Below are positions 26,694 through 36,893 of a stretch of DNA of 64,000 bases, in pieces. Each line of letters opens with the position of its first letter. The stretch's first letter is position 1. Source of the DNA: Pseudomonadales bacterium (GTDB lineage: Bacteria > Pseudomonadota > Gammaproteobacteria > Pseudomonadales > Azotimanducaceae). Below the pieces are notes generated by a model. The model did not search any database, was not told the origin of the DNA, and worked only from the letters and a program-made list of their open reading frames with translations. The stretch covers positions 1 through 64,000 of the forward strand of contig JADHNI010000006.1 of NCBI GenBank assembly GCA_016779585.1. The letters are read 5' to 3'. A program made the position numbers and the translations under genes.

Positions 26694-27455
26694 CTAGTCT
26701 CCACGAATCGGGATAGCGGTAACGCTTCCGTCGTTACCAGCCACCTCAATGGGCTCGTCTGTCGTGTTGTTCAGGATGACAAGACAGTCAGTTGAACCTG
26801 ATGCGACAACATCACCTTCGCTGACGGTTCGGCTGGTTCGATGCAGCCGTCGTTTCAGCTCACCCCGGTACTGCATGCGGGCAACGATCTCCTGACCCAG
26901 GTAACAGCCCTTGTTGAAATTAATGCCCCCCAGAAGGTGGTAGGCAAACATCTGTGGCAGGAACTGTTCGCTGGTCGAGTCGTTGACCCAGGCGATACCC
27001 GCAGCAATCTCAAGGTCCTGCCATTCAACATCGGCCTGGACCGCGTTTTTGATATCGGCTGGTTGCCAGATCTCGCTGCGGTTTGCGAGGTTGATGCAAA
27101 TGCTGTCACCGTCTCGGTCGACCTCAGCACCGCTATCGCTTACATCAGTGGAGCCAAAGCAGTGAAGTTCATCGGAGATGTCCTGCAGTTCCGCCTTGGA
27201 GAACACGATATATTTGTTCAGGAATTGCATGGTGCCCTCGACCAGGGAACGGTGCATGCGCAGGATGAGATCGTTTCCTTCCCGGATCACGAGGAAGCTG
27301 GTTAGCATGCGTCCCTGGAGATTGCAGATAGCGCCGAGTTGAACAGATGACCCGGTCAGCGCATTCAGGTCACAGGTGGTGTAACCTTGCATGAAGCTGA
27401 TGGCATCTTTCCCGATTACTTTGAGAAAGCCGAATTGTTCGAGGCGATATGTCAT
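26694..27455 (-). CDS. ygfZ: Folate-binding protein YgfZ, tRNA-modifying/Fe-S factor
   Basis: A 253-residue GcvT-like protein with the diagnostic KGCYLGQE motif (FNKGCYLGQEIVARMQYRG near 178), whose Cys is essential in YgfZ. It helps maintain certain Fe-S enzymes such as MiaB in a folate-dependent way. It is shorter than E. coli YgfZ (about 326 residues), mainly at the N-terminus and C-terminal barrel. It is divergent from sdhE-ygfX across 70 bp, the same neighbourhood as in E. coli. Confidence 0.92.
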   Translation of the reverse strand: MTYRLEQFGFLKVIGKDAISFMQGYTTCDLNALTGSSVQLGAICNLQGRMLTSFLVIREGNDLILRMHRSLVEGTMQFLNKYIVFSKAELQDISDELHCFGSTDVSDSGAEVDRDGDSICINLANRSEIWQPADIKNAVQADVEWQDLEIAAGIAWVNDSTSEQFLPQMFAYHLLGGINFNKGCYLGQEIVARMQYRGELKRRLHRTSRTVSEGDVVASGSTDCLVILNNTTDEPIEVAGNDGSVTAIPIRGD

Positions 27456-27525
27456 GGGCGGTATTCTACATCACGTGCATCATATGCATCCTGGACATTA
27501 CCAGCTTGCTTAAGGAATAGGGCTT

Positions 27526-27780
27526 ATGCCGCTCGACGAAATGCAACGCAACCGTCTTCGATGGCGCTCCCGCAGGGGAATGCTGGAGCTCGACCTGTTG
27601 CTTCTACCCTACTTCGACGAGGTGTTTGACTCGCTGCCTGACGATGAGCAGGCGATTTTTGTTCGCCTGCTGGAGCAGGACGATCCGGATCTGCTGCAGT
27701 GGTTCTCGCGTAAGGGTGTGCCTGACGACCCGGAACTTGCTGCACTTGTAGAGCGAATCCTGGACAGGGTTCAACCCTGA
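27526..27780 (+). CDS. sdhE: FAD assembly factor SdhE
   Basis: This 84-residue five-helix protein attaches or assists covalent FAD on SdhA/FrdA. The motif RRGMLELDLLL near residue 16 contains the RGxxE signature, and the tail includes DPDLLQWFSRKGVPDDPELAALVERI. ATG 27526 follows AAGGAATAGG. ygfX begins 6 bp downstream. Confidence 0.95.
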   Translation: MPLDEMQRNRLRWRSRRGMLELDLLLLPYFDEVFDSLPDDEQAIFVRLLEQDDPDLLQWFSRKGVPDDPELAALVERILDRVQP

Positions 27781-27786
27781 TCTGAT

Positions 27787-28176
27787 ATGGAGTTTGCGGC
27801 TCGCCCCTCGATGGGACTGCGCTCGATGAATTTTTTTGCCCATGGTGTGGCGCTTCTGGCGATCCTGGCCGGAAATGCATCTGATCCAGGTCCTGCATCC
27901 CTTGCAGCGATCCTGGTCTGCCTGTCTGCTTTTCGACAGGTATCTCTTTCAGGCCTGTTTTTGCTTCGCACCTTTGAAGATCGCTGGTTTGTTAACGGCG
28001 GAGAAGCCGAGCGACTGCTTGCACCGGTGTTTGTGGGACATTGGTTCCTGGTGTGTCGATTCAGCAGGACCGGTATCGTGTGCGTCGGGCGTGACAGTCT
28101 GCCGGATGATGACTTTCATAAACTCAGTTCGCTGCTTCGGATCAGGGCTAACCGAATGATGGCGGTGTCAGGATAG
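27787..28176 (+). CDS. ygfX: YgfX/CptA-family inner-membrane protein
   Basis: A 129-residue protein with two adjacent hydrophobic segments near residues 15-60 ([27 protein letters not shown]) and a soluble C-terminal half with [11 protein letters not shown]. Position directly after sdhE and this topology match YgfX, annotated in E. coli as the toxin-like partner of SdhE/CptB, a role that has been disputed. Its 3' end overlaps the convergent nadB by 29 bp. Confidence 0.8.
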   Translation: MEFAARPSMGLRSMNFFAHGVALLAILAGNASDPGPASLAAILVCLSAFRQVSLSGLFLLRTFEDRWFVNGGEAERLLAPVFVGHWFLVCRFSRTGIVCVGRDSLPDDDFHKLSSLLRIRANRMMAVSG

Positions 28177-29755
28177 TATCCTCAGCCTTGTCGTTCAGGC
28201 CCGGATAATCGAGTGTATAGTGCAGGCCGCGGCTCTCTTTCCTGCGAAGGGCGCATTGGATCATCAGGTCGGCCACCAGGATCAGGTTTCGCAGCTCCAG
28301 CAGGTCGCTGCTGATGCGATAGTTGCTGTAGTACTCGGTGACTTCCTGGTTTAGCAGCTGCACCCTGCGCCTTGCCCGTTGCAGGCGCTTGTCGGTTCTG
28401 ACGATACCGACGTAATCCCACATGAATCGCCTGAGTTCGTCCCAGTTGTGGGAGATGATGACATCCTCATCCGAGTTGGTGACCTGGGTATCGTCCCAGC
28501 TGGGAATAGCCAGGGGTTCATTTGAAGCTTCCGGGTGGGAATCGATATGTTCTGCAGCAGCGTGAGCAAACACTATGCATTCCAGCAGGGAATTACTTGC
28601 CATTCGATTGGCACCGTGCAGACCCGTAAAACTTGATTCCCCAATGGCGTAAAGAAACGGCAGGTCCGTTGTTCCGTATTTTCCCGTAACGATACCGCCG
28701 CAGGTGTAGTGTGCGGCCGGCACGATAGGAATGGGCTCCCTGGTGATGTCGATACCAAGGTCGAGACACCTGGAATAAATGTTGGGGAAGTGTGATTTGA
28801 TGAACGCCTCATCCTTGTGACTGATATCGAGATACACGCACTCACAACCGAGTCGTTTCATTTCATGGTCGATTGCACGGGCAACAATATCCCTTGGGGC
28901 CAGCTCCGCCCGTTCATCAAAATCGGGCATAAACCGGGTGCCATCGGGCAGGATCAGTTTTGCACCCTCTCCCCTTAAGGCCTCCGAGATCAGGAAGGAC
29001 TTGGCCTCAGGATGATAAAGGCAGGTCGGGTGAAACTGGTTGAACTCGAGGTTCGCCACCCGGCAACCTGCACGCCAGGCCATGGCGATGCCGTCGCCTG
29101 ATGCCGTGTCCGGATTACTGGTATAGAGATAAACCTTGGAGGCGCCACCCGTGGCAAGAACCACATAGCGAGCCCTGAACAGCTCTACTTTGCCCGAATC
29201 AAGGTTGAGTGCATAGGCGCCGACACAGTCTTTGCCCCGCAGGCCGATCTTGTCCCTCGTGATAAGGTCCACCGCCACGTATTTGGGGAATACGGTGACA
29301 TTGTGCAGTTCCTTAAGGTGATCGCTCAGGGTTTCGGCGATTTCCCTGCCGGTTGCGTCCGCCGCATGAATCACCCGTCGGTGACTGTGACCGCCCTCGC
29401 GGGTCAGGTGAAACTCGGTGCTGCCATCTCCTGCGGTTCTCGTATCAAAATTGACGCCGAGTTCCACCAGCCACTTGATGATTTCCGCGCTGCGCTCCAC
29501 GGTGAACTCGACGACATCTTCATGACAGAGTCCGGCACCGGCGTTCAGCGTGTCCGCGATATGCGAGGAAACTGAGTCGTATTCGTCCAGGACCGCAGCG
29601 ACACCACCCTGGGCGTAGTAGGTGGATCCCTCTGTCGGATCGTCCTTGCACAACATGGCGATGCGATGGTGGCGACCCAGTTTCAGGGCAAGCGTCATCC
29701 CGGCAGCGCCGCTACCGATGACGAGAACATCATATTCGTGCCTGACCTCTGACAA
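28148..29755 (-). CDS. nadB: L-aspartate oxidase
   Basis: The 535-residue flavoenzyme oxidises aspartate to iminoaspartate for NAD synthesis. The FAD dinucleotide fold is at the N-terminus ([22 protein letters not shown]). Active-site regions include [19 protein letters not shown] near 117, [27 protein letters not shown] near 242 and [40 protein letters not shown] near 355-395. The order nadB divergent from rpoE is common in Gammaproteobacteria. ATG 29755 gives full length. Confidence 0.97.
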   Translation of the reverse strand: MSEVRHEYDVLVIGSGAAGMTLALKLGRHHRIAMLCKDDPTEGSTYYAQGGVAAVLDEYDSVSSHIADTLNAGAGLCHEDVVEFTVERSAEIIKWLVELGVNFDTRTAGDGSTEFHLTREGGHSHRRVIHAADATGREIAETLSDHLKELHNVTVFPKYVAVDLITRDKIGLRGKDCVGAYALNLDSGKVELFRARYVVLATGGASKVYLYTSNPDTASGDGIAMAWRAGCRVANLEFNQFHPTCLYHPEAKSFLISEALRGEGAKLILPDGTRFMPDFDERAELAPRDIVARAIDHEMKRLGCECVYLDISHKDEAFIKSHFPNIYSRCLDLGIDITREPIPIVPAAHYTCGGIVTGKYGTTDLPFLYAIGESSFTGLHGANRMASNSLLECIVFAHAAAEHIDSHPEASNEPLAIPSWDDTQVTNSDEDVIISHNWDELRRFMWDYVGIVRTDKRLQRARRRVQLLNQEVTEYYSNYRISSDLLELRNLILVADLMIQCALRRKESRGLHYTLDYPGLNDKAEDTILTPPSFG

Positions 29756-29864
29756 TTGCTGATCCTTGCCGGCAAGTGAACCAAAAATGAAGCAAAGCAG
29801 GTTACACCGTCTGTTCTAACGGGTCTATTTGGTATGATGCGCTTTTTTTGGACAAGAGTAGAAC

Positions 29865-30437
29865 TTGAGCGGCGCCGAGGAAAATGACAAGCAGCTGGTC
29901 GAGAGGGTGCAGCGTGGGGACAAGCGCGCCTTCGATCTGCTTGTGCTCAAGTACCAGCACAAAATCGTGTCACTGGTGGGAAGGTACGTGCGTGATTCCG
30001 ATGAGGTCCTTGATGTCACCCAGGAAGCCTTTATTCGTGCCTATCGCGCCCTGCCGCGATTCCGCGGAGATAGCGCCTTTTACACCTGGCTCTACAGAAT
30101 AGCGATAAATACCGCCAAAAATTACCTGGTTTCGCGCTCTCGGAGACCTCCGGACACAGATATTGATATTGATGGGGAATTTCAGACGGATTCTGCTGTC
30201 TTAAGAGATGTTGCGGGCCCCGAGAGTCGCCTGGCGACAGATCAGCTTGAGCAGGTGATTTTCGATGCTATTGAAAATCTGCCTGAGGAGCTCAAGGTAG
30301 CAGTCACCCTCAGGGAGTTCGAGGGAATGAGTTATGAAGAGATCGCAGAAGTGATGGAATGCCCGGTTGGGACTGTTAGAAGCCGCATTTTCAGGGCCCG
30401 GGAAGCGATTGAGAAAAGCATTGCAGCAATTGGATGA
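29865..30437 (+). CDS. rpoE: Extracytoplasmic sigma factor RpoE (AlgU)
   Basis: The 190-residue ECF sigma factor has region 2 (FDLLVLKYQHKIVSLVGRYVRD...DVTQEAFIRAYRALPRFRGDSAFYTWLYRIAINTAKNYL) and region 4 (LPEELKVAVTLREFEGMSYEEIAEVMECPVGTVRSRIFRAREAI). It drives the envelope-stress regulon and is held by RseA. The start is TTG 29865; no in-frame ATG occurs until region 4, so TTG is effectively forced. A TATGAT -10 box lies at 29833-29838. It is followed by rseA-rseB-rseC-mucD. Confidence 0.97.
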   Translation: MSGAEENDKQLVERVQRGDKRAFDLLVLKYQHKIVSLVGRYVRDSDEVLDVTQEAFIRAYRALPRFRGDSAFYTWLYRIAINTAKNYLVSRSRRPPDTDIDIDGEFQTDSAVLRDVAGPESRLATDQLEQVIFDAIENLPEELKVAVTLREFEGMSYEEIAEVMECPVGTVRSRIFRAREAIEKSIAAIG

Positions 30438-30471
30438 TGGCCATATATTTTCGCCGGCCTGAGGGAGAAGA

Positions 30472-31050
30472 GTGACAGAAGTAAGAAGAGAATCCTTGTC
30501 CGCTTTGATAGACGGAGAAGCGAGTGAAATCGAGGTGCACCGACTTGTTCGGGAGTTTCGATCTGACAATTCCCTGACCACCAGCTGGGGTGTCTACCAG
30601 AAGATACGGACAACAGCCCGCCGGGATGTTGACCCTCTTTCCATTGAACATCACCACCGGCTTTTTGAACGCATCTCTACAGCAATTGATTCTGAAGACG
30701 TCCACGACGTGGTGGCTCCTGCCCAGGCATCGTCTTCGCACAAAGTCATCTTTGGCAGCCTGGCGCTGGCTGCCTCGCTGGTGGTGGCAGTGTTTATCGG
30801 TGTGCAGCAGCCTGACCAGGGCACGCCGCTGGCTGAAGCAGATCCTGCTGCGATTAACGTAACGCCTGTATCCGTCGCAACGAACAACCTGCCTGAACAG
30901 GGTGCCGCTGAGCTCATCGAGCTGGACGAAGAAAAGCAACGAAGGCTCAGGGCCTATCTGCAACAACACGATCGCATGTCCCGAATGAACCCTGATAAGC
31001 AGTTTGTGAACTACTCAACAGGACCAGAAAGGGCAAGTGCCCAAAAGTGA
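30472..31050 (+). CDS. rseA: Anti-sigma-E factor RseA (MucA-like)
   Basis: This 192-residue single-pass membrane protein has a cytoplasmic sigma-binding domain (ESLSALIDGEASEIEVHRLVREF...TSWGVYQKIR), one membrane segment near residues 100-117 (FGSLALAASLVVAVFIGV) and a periplasmic C-terminus that RseB binds and DegS/RseP cut. Start GTG 30472 follows GGGAGAAG. The gene order matches Pseudomonas mucA. Confidence 0.93.
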   Translation: MTEVRRESLSALIDGEASEIEVHRLVREFRSDNSLTTSWGVYQKIRTTARRDVDPLSIEHHHRLFERISTAIDSEDVHDVVAPAQASSSHKVIFGSLALAASLVVAVFIGVQQPDQGTPLAEADPAAINVTPVSVATNNLPEQGAAELIELDEEKQRRLRAYLQQHDRMSRMNPDKQFVNYSTGPERASAQK

Positions 31051-31058
31051 AACGGTAA

Positions 31059-32033
31059 GTGAGAACAGGATTCAGACAATGGCTAGCCTTACCAGGCTTG
31101 CTGGCATGCAGCCTGGTTTTTCCTGGCGGTCTTCTGGCGCAAACGCCTGAAGGTACTTCGCCGGATCCCGTCAGCTGGCTGAAGAAAATGCAGGAAGCAC
31201 TGCAGCACCAGAATTATGATGGCATTTTCACCTACATGCGCGGCAGCACTTTTGACACGGTCAGGATTGTTCATGTCGCCGATGACGGTGCTGAAACGGA
31301 GAGACTGTTTAACCTGAATGGGGAAGTGCGAGAGCTTTATCGTGAAGATAATGAAGTGCACTGCTTCCATCCTGAATCCCAGGGTGATCTGGATGAGATA
31401 GCGGACCACAGTGTTCATATCGGTCCATTTTCCCCGGTGTTCACGCAGCGTGTGCTTGCGGCCAGGGATCTCTACAACCTCAGCATGCATGGCGAAGACA
31501 GGATCGCGGGCAGGTCCGCTGTCAAACTTTCGGTTTCCCCCCGTTACAACGATCGCTACGGTTATCGCCTCTGGCTTGAGGAAGAAACCGGTTTGCTGCT
31601 TCAGTCTCATCTGATTGATCGCGGTACGGTCCGCGAGGTTTTTCAGTTCACCAGTCTCGAATTGGGTGATGAGGTTTCTGCCGCTGACCTGGAAACCCGC
31701 ATTGCAGGTGCGACCCAGTCGCATCAGTTGGCGCTTGAGGGTAATGACGCGACCGAGCAACCCGTAGTCAGGGTGAAGTGGCTGCCGGATGGATTCAGGC
31801 CGGTGCGCGCCCAGGGAAACCGGCTGCACTTCTCAGACGGGCTTGCGAACTTTTCAGTGTTTGTTGAAAAGCCTGACGCAGCGGCGTTACCCGAGATGAC
31901 GACTACCGTCGGCGGTACCGTTGTGATTACCCGTCGTGTCGCCAAGACCGGACCACAGGTCACCGTGGTGGGAGAAGTGCCCATACAGACGGCTCGCAGG
32001 GTCGCCGATTCGGTTGAACCGGTCATTTACTAG
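31059..32033 (+). CDS. rseB: Sigma-E regulatory protein RseB (MucB)
   Basis: A 324-residue periplasmic protein with signal peptide (WLALPGLLACSLVFPGGLLA-QT) and the LolA-like MucB/RseB fold. Recognisable blocks are DPVSWLKKMQEALQHQNYDGIFTYMRG near 36 and RYNDRYGYRLWLEEETGLLLQSHLID near 165. It shields RseA from DegS until lipopolysaccharide or misfolded porins signal stress. Start GTG 31059, eight bases after rseA. Confidence 0.95.
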   Translation: MRTGFRQWLALPGLLACSLVFPGGLLAQTPEGTSPDPVSWLKKMQEALQHQNYDGIFTYMRGSTFDTVRIVHVADDGAETERLFNLNGEVRELYREDNEVHCFHPESQGDLDEIADHSVHIGPFSPVFTQRVLAARDLYNLSMHGEDRIAGRSAVKLSVSPRYNDRYGYRLWLEEETGLLLQSHLIDRGTVREVFQFTSLELGDEVSAADLETRIAGATQSHQLALEGNDATEQPVVRVKWLPDGFRPVRAQGNRLHFSDGLANFSVFVEKPDAAALPEMTTTVGGTVVITRRVAKTGPQVTVVGEVPIQTARRVADSVEPVIY

Positions 32034-32048
32034 AGCTCATTTACCGCA

Positions 32049-32399
32049 GTGAGTGTTATCCAACTCGAACGACTCAGTTCAGATCAGCCTGTTTATCGGG
32101 CGAACGGTGAAGCATGTGCCGGCTGCGCGGGTTGTGGTGTTCGGGCTCAAAACATCAGGTTACCGCAGCTGTCGGGCAGTCGAGCGAGTATTGAGATGTC
32201 CTCCGCTGATCAGTGGCGTATGCTGGTTAACAGCTGGCTAAAACCGCTCGTAATGCTGGTTGCGGCGAGTCTGGTTTGCAGTATTTTTTCCGTGGGGCCC
32301 ATGATTGAAGGTCTGCTTCTGGTTACCGCGTTTGTTGCCGGTGTCCTGATCTGCCGTAATGTGCCTGCTGAAGCTCTGGTATGTAATGAAGAAGTTTGA
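32049..32399 (+). CDS. rseC: Sigma-E regulator RseC (MucC), short form
   Basis: This 116-residue protein has a cysteine cluster CAGCAGCG near residue 23, likely a metal or redox centre, then two hydrophobic helices (PLVMLVAASLVCSIF, IEGLLLVTAFVAGVLIC) typical of RseC/MucC. It is shorter than E. coli RseC (about 159 residues). Start GTG 32049. The end lies 13 bp before the mucD start; an alternative mucD start (32386) would overlap it. Confidence 0.88.
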   Translation: MSVIQLERLSSDQPVYRANGEACAGCAGCGVRAQNIRLPQLSGSRASIEMSSADQWRMLVNSWLKPLVMLVAASLVCSIFSVGPMIEGLLLVTAFVAGVLICRNVPAEALVCNEEV

Positions 32400-32412
32400 A
32401 GGGAAGCATGAG

Positions 32413-33792
32413 ATGAATAAGTTTGTGTCACTGATCTGTCTGTCGCTGGTTGTTATGGTACTCAGCCCGATCGCCAGCGCCAGTTTCCCTGAGTTTACCG
32501 AGCTTGTTGAAAAGGCCTCGCCCGCCGTGGTCAACATACGAACCACCAGGGTTGCCAGTTCGGGTCTTGACGGCCTTGATGAGCAGGAGGTGCCGGAAAT
32601 TTTTCGCCGCTTCTTTCGCGATATGCCTGACAGGCGGCAACCAGGACCCGGTGCAGGCTCCGGATTCATTATTGACTCCGACGGCTACATACTGACCAAC
32701 AATCATGTCGTTGATGGTGCAGAAGAGGTGATCGTGGCGCTCAGCGACCGGCGCGAGCGTGAAGCGAAGATTATTGGTCAGGACGCCCTGTCTGACCTGG
32801 CCCTCCTGAAGATAGATGAAAAAGACCTGCCGGTGGTCAATATCGGTAAATCTGAAGATCTGAAACCCGGCCAGTGGGTGGTTGCCATCGGCTCACCCTT
32901 TGGATTCGAACACAGTGTCACGGCAGGTATTGTCAGTGCCACCGGACGCAGCCTGCCGGAAAACAATGGCAACTATGTACCCTTCATTCAGACTGATGTG
33001 GCGATCAATCCGGGTAACTCCGGTGGTCCGCTGCTCGACCTTGATGGCAAGGTGGTCGGTATCAATTCCCAGATATTTACGCGATCCGGTGGATTCATGG
33101 GGCTGTCTTTTGCTATCCCGATTGATGTAGCCATGGAAGTTACGGAACAGCTTAAGGACAAAGGCTCTGTTTCCAGGGGCTGGCTGGGTGTATTGATACA
33201 GCGAGTGGACCGTGACCTGGCTGAGTCTTTTGGTCTTGATCGACCATCTGGAGCGCTGGTCACACAGGTCTTTGCGGACAGTCCGGCAGAAGCGGCGGGT
33301 CTGCGTGAGGGCGATATTATTGTCTCTTTCAACGGCAGGATGATCGATCTTTCGTCCGACTTACCGCATATGGTCGGTCGTACACGTGCAGATACTAAAG
33401 CAAAGGTGGAAATCGTCCGGAATGGTGAGAGTCAGACTCTTGAGGTTGTTATCGGCAAGCTGGATGACGATGACCTGAACGGGCCGAGAACACCCTCAGC
33501 TTTGGCATCCAACGGCAATCGTATTGGTATCAATATCGAAGACCTGGAAGATGCAGACAAGCGGCAGCTTGGTGTGGAAAGAGGCGTGGTCGTCAGTCAG
33601 ACCTTTTCAGGACCTGCCAGGGAGGCAGGCATCCAGCGTGGTGATGTGATTACTGATTTTGACGGTGAAGCGATTGACAGTGCTGCGCAGCTCAATCGCC
33701 TGGCGGATGCGCTACCAGCTGGAATTACCGTTCACGTTCGAATTGTCAGGAACAAGCGACCACAGTACCTGGCAGTTAAAGTCCCTGACTAG
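32413..33792 (+). CDS. mucD: Periplasmic serine protease of the Do/MucD family
   Basis: A 459-residue HtrA protease with signal peptide (MNKFVSLICLSLVVMVLSPIASA). The trypsin-like domain has His in ILTNNHVVDGAEE, Asp in SDLALLKI and Ser in NPGNSGGPL. Two PDZ domains follow (SRGWLGVLIQRVD... and a second ending RIVRNKRPQYLAVKVPD). It degrades misfolded envelope proteins. The fifth-gene position after rpoE-rseABC is the Pseudomonas mucD arrangement. ATG 32413 was chosen because the signal peptide begins there; the frame is open upstream to 32359. Confidence 0.95.
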   Translation: MNKFVSLICLSLVVMVLSPIASASFPEFTELVEKASPAVVNIRTTRVASSGLDGLDEQEVPEIFRRFFRDMPDRRQPGPGAGSGFIIDSDGYILTNNHVVDGAEEVIVALSDRREREAKIIGQDALSDLALLKIDEKDLPVVNIGKSEDLKPGQWVVAIGSPFGFEHSVTAGIVSATGRSLPENNGNYVPFIQTDVAINPGNSGGPLLDLDGKVVGINSQIFTRSGGFMGLSFAIPIDVAMEVTEQLKDKGSVSRGWLGVLIQRVDRDLAESFGLDRPSGALVTQVFADSPAEAAGLREGDIIVSFNGRMIDLSSDLPHMVGRTRADTKAKVEIVRNGESQTLEVVIGKLDDDDLNGPRTPSALASNGNRIGINIEDLEDADKRQLGVERGVVVSQTFSGPAREAGIQRGDVITDFDGEAIDSAAQLNRLADALPAGITVHVRIVRNKRPQYLAVKVPD

Positions 33793-33806
33793 GCACGGGT
33801 AAAGCC

Positions 33807-33848
33807 GCGTGTTCAGGTGTCTCTAATGGCGCCTGAACACGCTTTCCT
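33807..33848 (+). terminator. Intrinsic terminator after mucD
   Basis: GCGTGTTCAGG (33807-33817) pairs with CCTGAACACGC (33832-33842), an 11-bp stem extended by wobble pairs, followed by TTTCCTAT. The T-run is short, but the position at the end of the sigma-E operon fits. Confidence 0.75.
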
Positions 33849-33890
33849 ATAGACTTCACCGGCTTTTTTCGACGCTCCGAGCGCAACCCT

Positions 33891-35693
33891 TTGACAGACC
33901 CCGCACATATCAGAAACTTTTCGATCATTGCCCATATCGATCATGGCAAGTCGACGCTGGCTGACAGGTTCATTCAGCTTTGTGGTGGCCTGACTGAGCG
34001 GGAGATGGAGGCCCAGGTCCTGGATTCGATGGACATCGAACGGGAGCGAGGGATCACGATCAAGGCCCAGAGCGTGACCCTTTATTTCAAGGCTGAAGAC
34101 GGTGAGACCTACCAGCTGAACATCATTGATACTCCGGGGCATGTGGATTTTAGCTATGAGGTATCACGGTCCATGGCGGCCTGTGAAGGAGCGCTGCTGG
34201 TTGTCGATGCAGCCCAGGGTGTTGAAGCACAGTCAGTAGCCAACTGTTACACAGCGATTGAACAGGATCTTGAAGTCCTTCCCGTACTGAACAAGATCGA
34301 CCTGCCACAGGCAGAACCCGAGAGGGTGTGCCAGGAAATTGAGGAGATCATCGGCATTGATGCCACCGGCGCCATGCAGGTCAGTGCCAAGAGCGGTCTT
34401 GGTGTGAACGAGCTGCTGCAGCAGATCGTCGATGTTATCCCGCCACCCGAAGACAACAGGGACAAGCCGCTGCAGGCGCTGATCATCGATTCCTGGTTCG
34501 ACAACTATCTCGGTGTCGTGTCACTGGTTCGTGTTGTGCAGGGATCCATATCAGTGAAAGACAAGATCGTTGCCAAGTCGATTGGCAAGGCGCACCAGGT
34601 AGATTCGGTAGGGATCTTCACGCCACATCGAAAAGAAACCGGTGTATTGAGTACCGGGGAAGTGGGTTTTGTCGTCGCTGGCATCAAGGATGTCAGAGGT
34701 GCGCCGGTAGGTGACACAATTGTGCTCAGCAGCCAGATGACGGAAGTGGGAGCACTGCCCGGGTTCGAACAGGTAAAGCCGCAGGTCTATGCTGGTATGT
34801 TTACCGTCAGTTCGGATGACTTTGACAACTTTCGTGATGCCCTTGAAAAGCTGACACTGAACGACGCTTCGCTGGTTTATGAACCGGAAAGTTCTGATGC
34901 GCTTGGCAGCGGATTTCGCTGCGGATTTCTTGGCATGCTGCATATGGAAATCATCCAGGAACGCCTGGAGCGTGAATACGACCTCAACCTGATAACCTCT
35001 GCGCCTACGGTGATCTATGAAGTGATCACCAAGTCCGGTGAGGCGATTAAAGTTGATAACCCTTCACAGCTGCCGGATACGTCAATCATTGACGAGATGC
35101 GTGAACCCATTGTTCGCGCCAATATCCTGGTGCCGTCTGAACACGTGGGAAATGTCATCACCCTGTGCGTGGAACGACGCGGTATCCAGAAAGATATGCA
35201 GTTCATTGGCCAGCAGGTTTCACTCACCTATGACCTGCCAATGAGCGAGGTGGTGCTGGATTTCTTCGACAAGCTGAAGTCAGTGTCCCGTGGTTACGCA
35301 TCTCTGGATTATTCGTTTGATCGATTTGAAAAAGCTGACCTGGTTAAACTGGATGTATTGATCAATGGCGACAAGGTCGACGCCCTGGCAGTGATCGTGC
35401 ATAAGGATGACTCCAGGTCCAAGGGATTCGCGCTGACCAAAAAGATGAAGGAGCTGATTCCCAGACAGATGTTTGATGTGGCCATTCAGGCGGCTATCGG
35501 GGGGCAAATCATTGCGCGCCAGACGGTTAAAGCCTTGCGCAAGAATGTGACGGCAAAGTGTTATGGCGGGGATATCACCCGGAAGAAAAAGCTGCTCGAG
35601 AAGCAGAAGGCAGGCAAGAAGCGAATGAAACAACTGGGTAGCGTGGAGATTCCGCAGGAAGCATTCCTCGCGGTTCTTAAGGTGGATAAATGA
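33891..35693 (+). CDS. lepA: Elongation factor 4 (LepA)
   Basis: The 600-residue translational GTPase has G1 [13 protein letters not shown] near 16, G3 [11 protein letters not shown] near 80, G4 [13 protein letters not shown] near 134, and the LepA-specific C-terminal domain ([54 protein letters not shown]). It promotes ribosome biogenesis and remodels stalled ribosomes. The start is TTG 33891 with no ATG available in the N-terminal part. The stop overlaps the lepB ATG. Confidence 0.97.
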   Translation: MTDPAHIRNFSIIAHIDHGKSTLADRFIQLCGGLTEREMEAQVLDSMDIERERGITIKAQSVTLYFKAEDGETYQLNIIDTPGHVDFSYEVSRSMAACEGALLVVDAAQGVEAQSVANCYTAIEQDLEVLPVLNKIDLPQAEPERVCQEIEEIIGIDATGAMQVSAKSGLGVNELLQQIVDVIPPPEDNRDKPLQALIIDSWFDNYLGVVSLVRVVQGSISVKDKIVAKSIGKAHQVDSVGIFTPHRKETGVLSTGEVGFVVAGIKDVRGAPVGDTIVLSSQMTEVGALPGFEQVKPQVYAGMFTVSSDDFDNFRDALEKLTLNDASLVYEPESSDALGSGFRCGFLGMLHMEIIQERLEREYDLNLITSAPTVIYEVITKSGEAIKVDNPSQLPDTSIIDEMREPIVRANILVPSEHVGNVITLCVERRGIQKDMQFIGQQVSLTYDLPMSEVVLDFFDKLKSVSRGYASLDYSFDRFEKADLVKLDVLINGDKVDALAVIVHKDDSRSKGFALTKKMKELIPRQMFDVAIQAAIGGQIIARQTVKALRKNVTAKCYGGDITRKKKLLEKQKAGKKRMKQLGSVEIPQEAFLAVLKVDK

Positions 35694-36484
35694 GCATCAA
35701 TTTCCCGCTTATCCTTGTACTGGCCACCGCAGTCACCGGCTTAATCTGGCTGTTGGATATCCTGCTGCTGAAACCGAGGAGGCTTGAGAAACTCGAAGGC
35801 GCGGGGGATGTTGATGAGGAGGCGCGTAACCGGTTACTGGCAGAGCCTGCGGTTGTGGAGTACTCCATCTCCTTTTTCCCGGTACTCGCCATTGTTCTGG
35901 TGATCCGCTCGTTCCTGTTCGAACCCTTCCAGATTCCCACTGGCTCCATGATCCCGACCCTGCAGGTGGGTGACTTCATCCTGGTTAACAAGTACACCTA
36001 CGGCCTCCGTCTACCGGTAATCGGCACCAAGGTGGTTGATATCAATGAGCCACAAAATGGCGAGATCATGGTGTTTATCCCGCCTCACCAGGATGAGTAT
36101 TTCATCAAGCGTGTCGTGGGTATCCCCGGTGACAGGGTTCGATATCAGGACAAGACGCTGTATATTAATGGCGAGAAGCAGAACCAGACGTTTGTTGCGC
36201 AGATTCCGCCGGTTAACCCAAGGTACCTGGTGTACCGGGAAAAGCTGGGAGACACTGAGCACCTTATACAGAGAAACCCGTACCGCGAGACTCGCGTGGA
36301 CGAGTGGGTTATCCCGGAAGGTCACTACTTTATGATGGGTGACAACAGGGACCAGAGCAGCGACAGTCGGTATTGGGGACTGGTATCCGAGGAGAATATA
36401 GTTGGAAGGGCAGTGGCTATATGGCTGCACAAAAAACCTGGACTTCGCCTTCCCGAGTTATCCCGGAACGGCTGGATTGAGTAG
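35690..36484 (+). CDS. lepB: Signal peptidase I
   Basis: A 264-residue membrane protease that removes signal peptides. Two N-terminal membrane segments ([38 protein letters not shown]) precede the catalytic Ser in [23 protein letters not shown] near 90 and Lys in [14 protein letters not shown] near 142. A C-terminal [14 protein letters not shown] box near 221 is also typical. The start overlaps the lepA stop (ATGA). Confidence 0.97.
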   Translation: MSINFPLILVLATAVTGLIWLLDILLLKPRRLEKLEGAGDVDEEARNRLLAEPAVVEYSISFFPVLAIVLVIRSFLFEPFQIPTGSMIPTLQVGDFILVNKYTYGLRLPVIGTKVVDINEPQNGEIMVFIPPHQDEYFIKRVVGIPGDRVRYQDKTLYINGEKQNQTFVAQIPPVNPRYLVYREKLGDTEHLIQRNPYRETRVDEWVIPEGHYFMMGDNRDQSSDSRYWGLVSEENIVGRAVAIWLHKKPGLRLPELSRNGWIE

Positions 36485-36515
36485 AAAGTAGAACATAAAA
36501 GGGCCATTGACTGTG

Positions 36516-36890
36516 ATGAACACGAGCAGATACCGACAGAACGGCGCGATGGGCAGCCTGATTTTTGCCATCCTGATTTTCGGTGGCATGATCAGCCTCG
36601 GTGCGAAAGTGGTACCTGTCTACATGGATCACAACACCATGTCGACAATCCTGGACAAGATGGCCGAGGAACCTGGTATGGGGTCCCGCGGAGATGGTGG
36701 TATTCGGGAGGAGATGCGCAAGCGTTTCAAGCTTAACAACATTCGTGATTTTGACCTGGGCAAACATGTCTCTATCGAGCGCCACGGTCGCGGTACCGAC
36801 GTAATGCTCGATTATGAGGTCAGGATTCCCCTGGTCAGTAACCTGGACCTGCTAGCCAGCTTCAACAAAAAGGTAGAGCTGCGAGACTGA
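36516..36890 (+). CDS. DUF4845 membrane protein
   Basis: A 124-residue protein with one N-terminal hydrophobic segment (GSLIFAILIFGGMISLGAKVVPVYMDH) and a soluble tail. Position between lepB and rnc and the sequence match the DUF4845 family found there throughout Pseudomonas-like genomes. Function is unknown; the position suggests an envelope or secretion-related role, but nothing shows this. ATG 36516 was chosen over GTG 36513. rnc begins three bases after its stop. Confidence 0.8.
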   Translation: MNTSRYRQNGAMGSLIFAILIFGGMISLGAKVVPVYMDHNTMSTILDKMAEEPGMGSRGDGGIREEMRKRFKLNNIRDFDLGKHVSIERHGRGTDVMLDYEVRIPLVSNLDLLASFNKKVELRD

Positions 36891-36893
36891 CGG

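Noticed and set aside
29756-29864. Sigma-E autoregulatory promoter (GAACTT...TCTGA) before rpoE
   Set aside because: No pair at the right spacing was visible; only a TATGAT -10-like box at 29833-29838, so autoregulation was not claimed.
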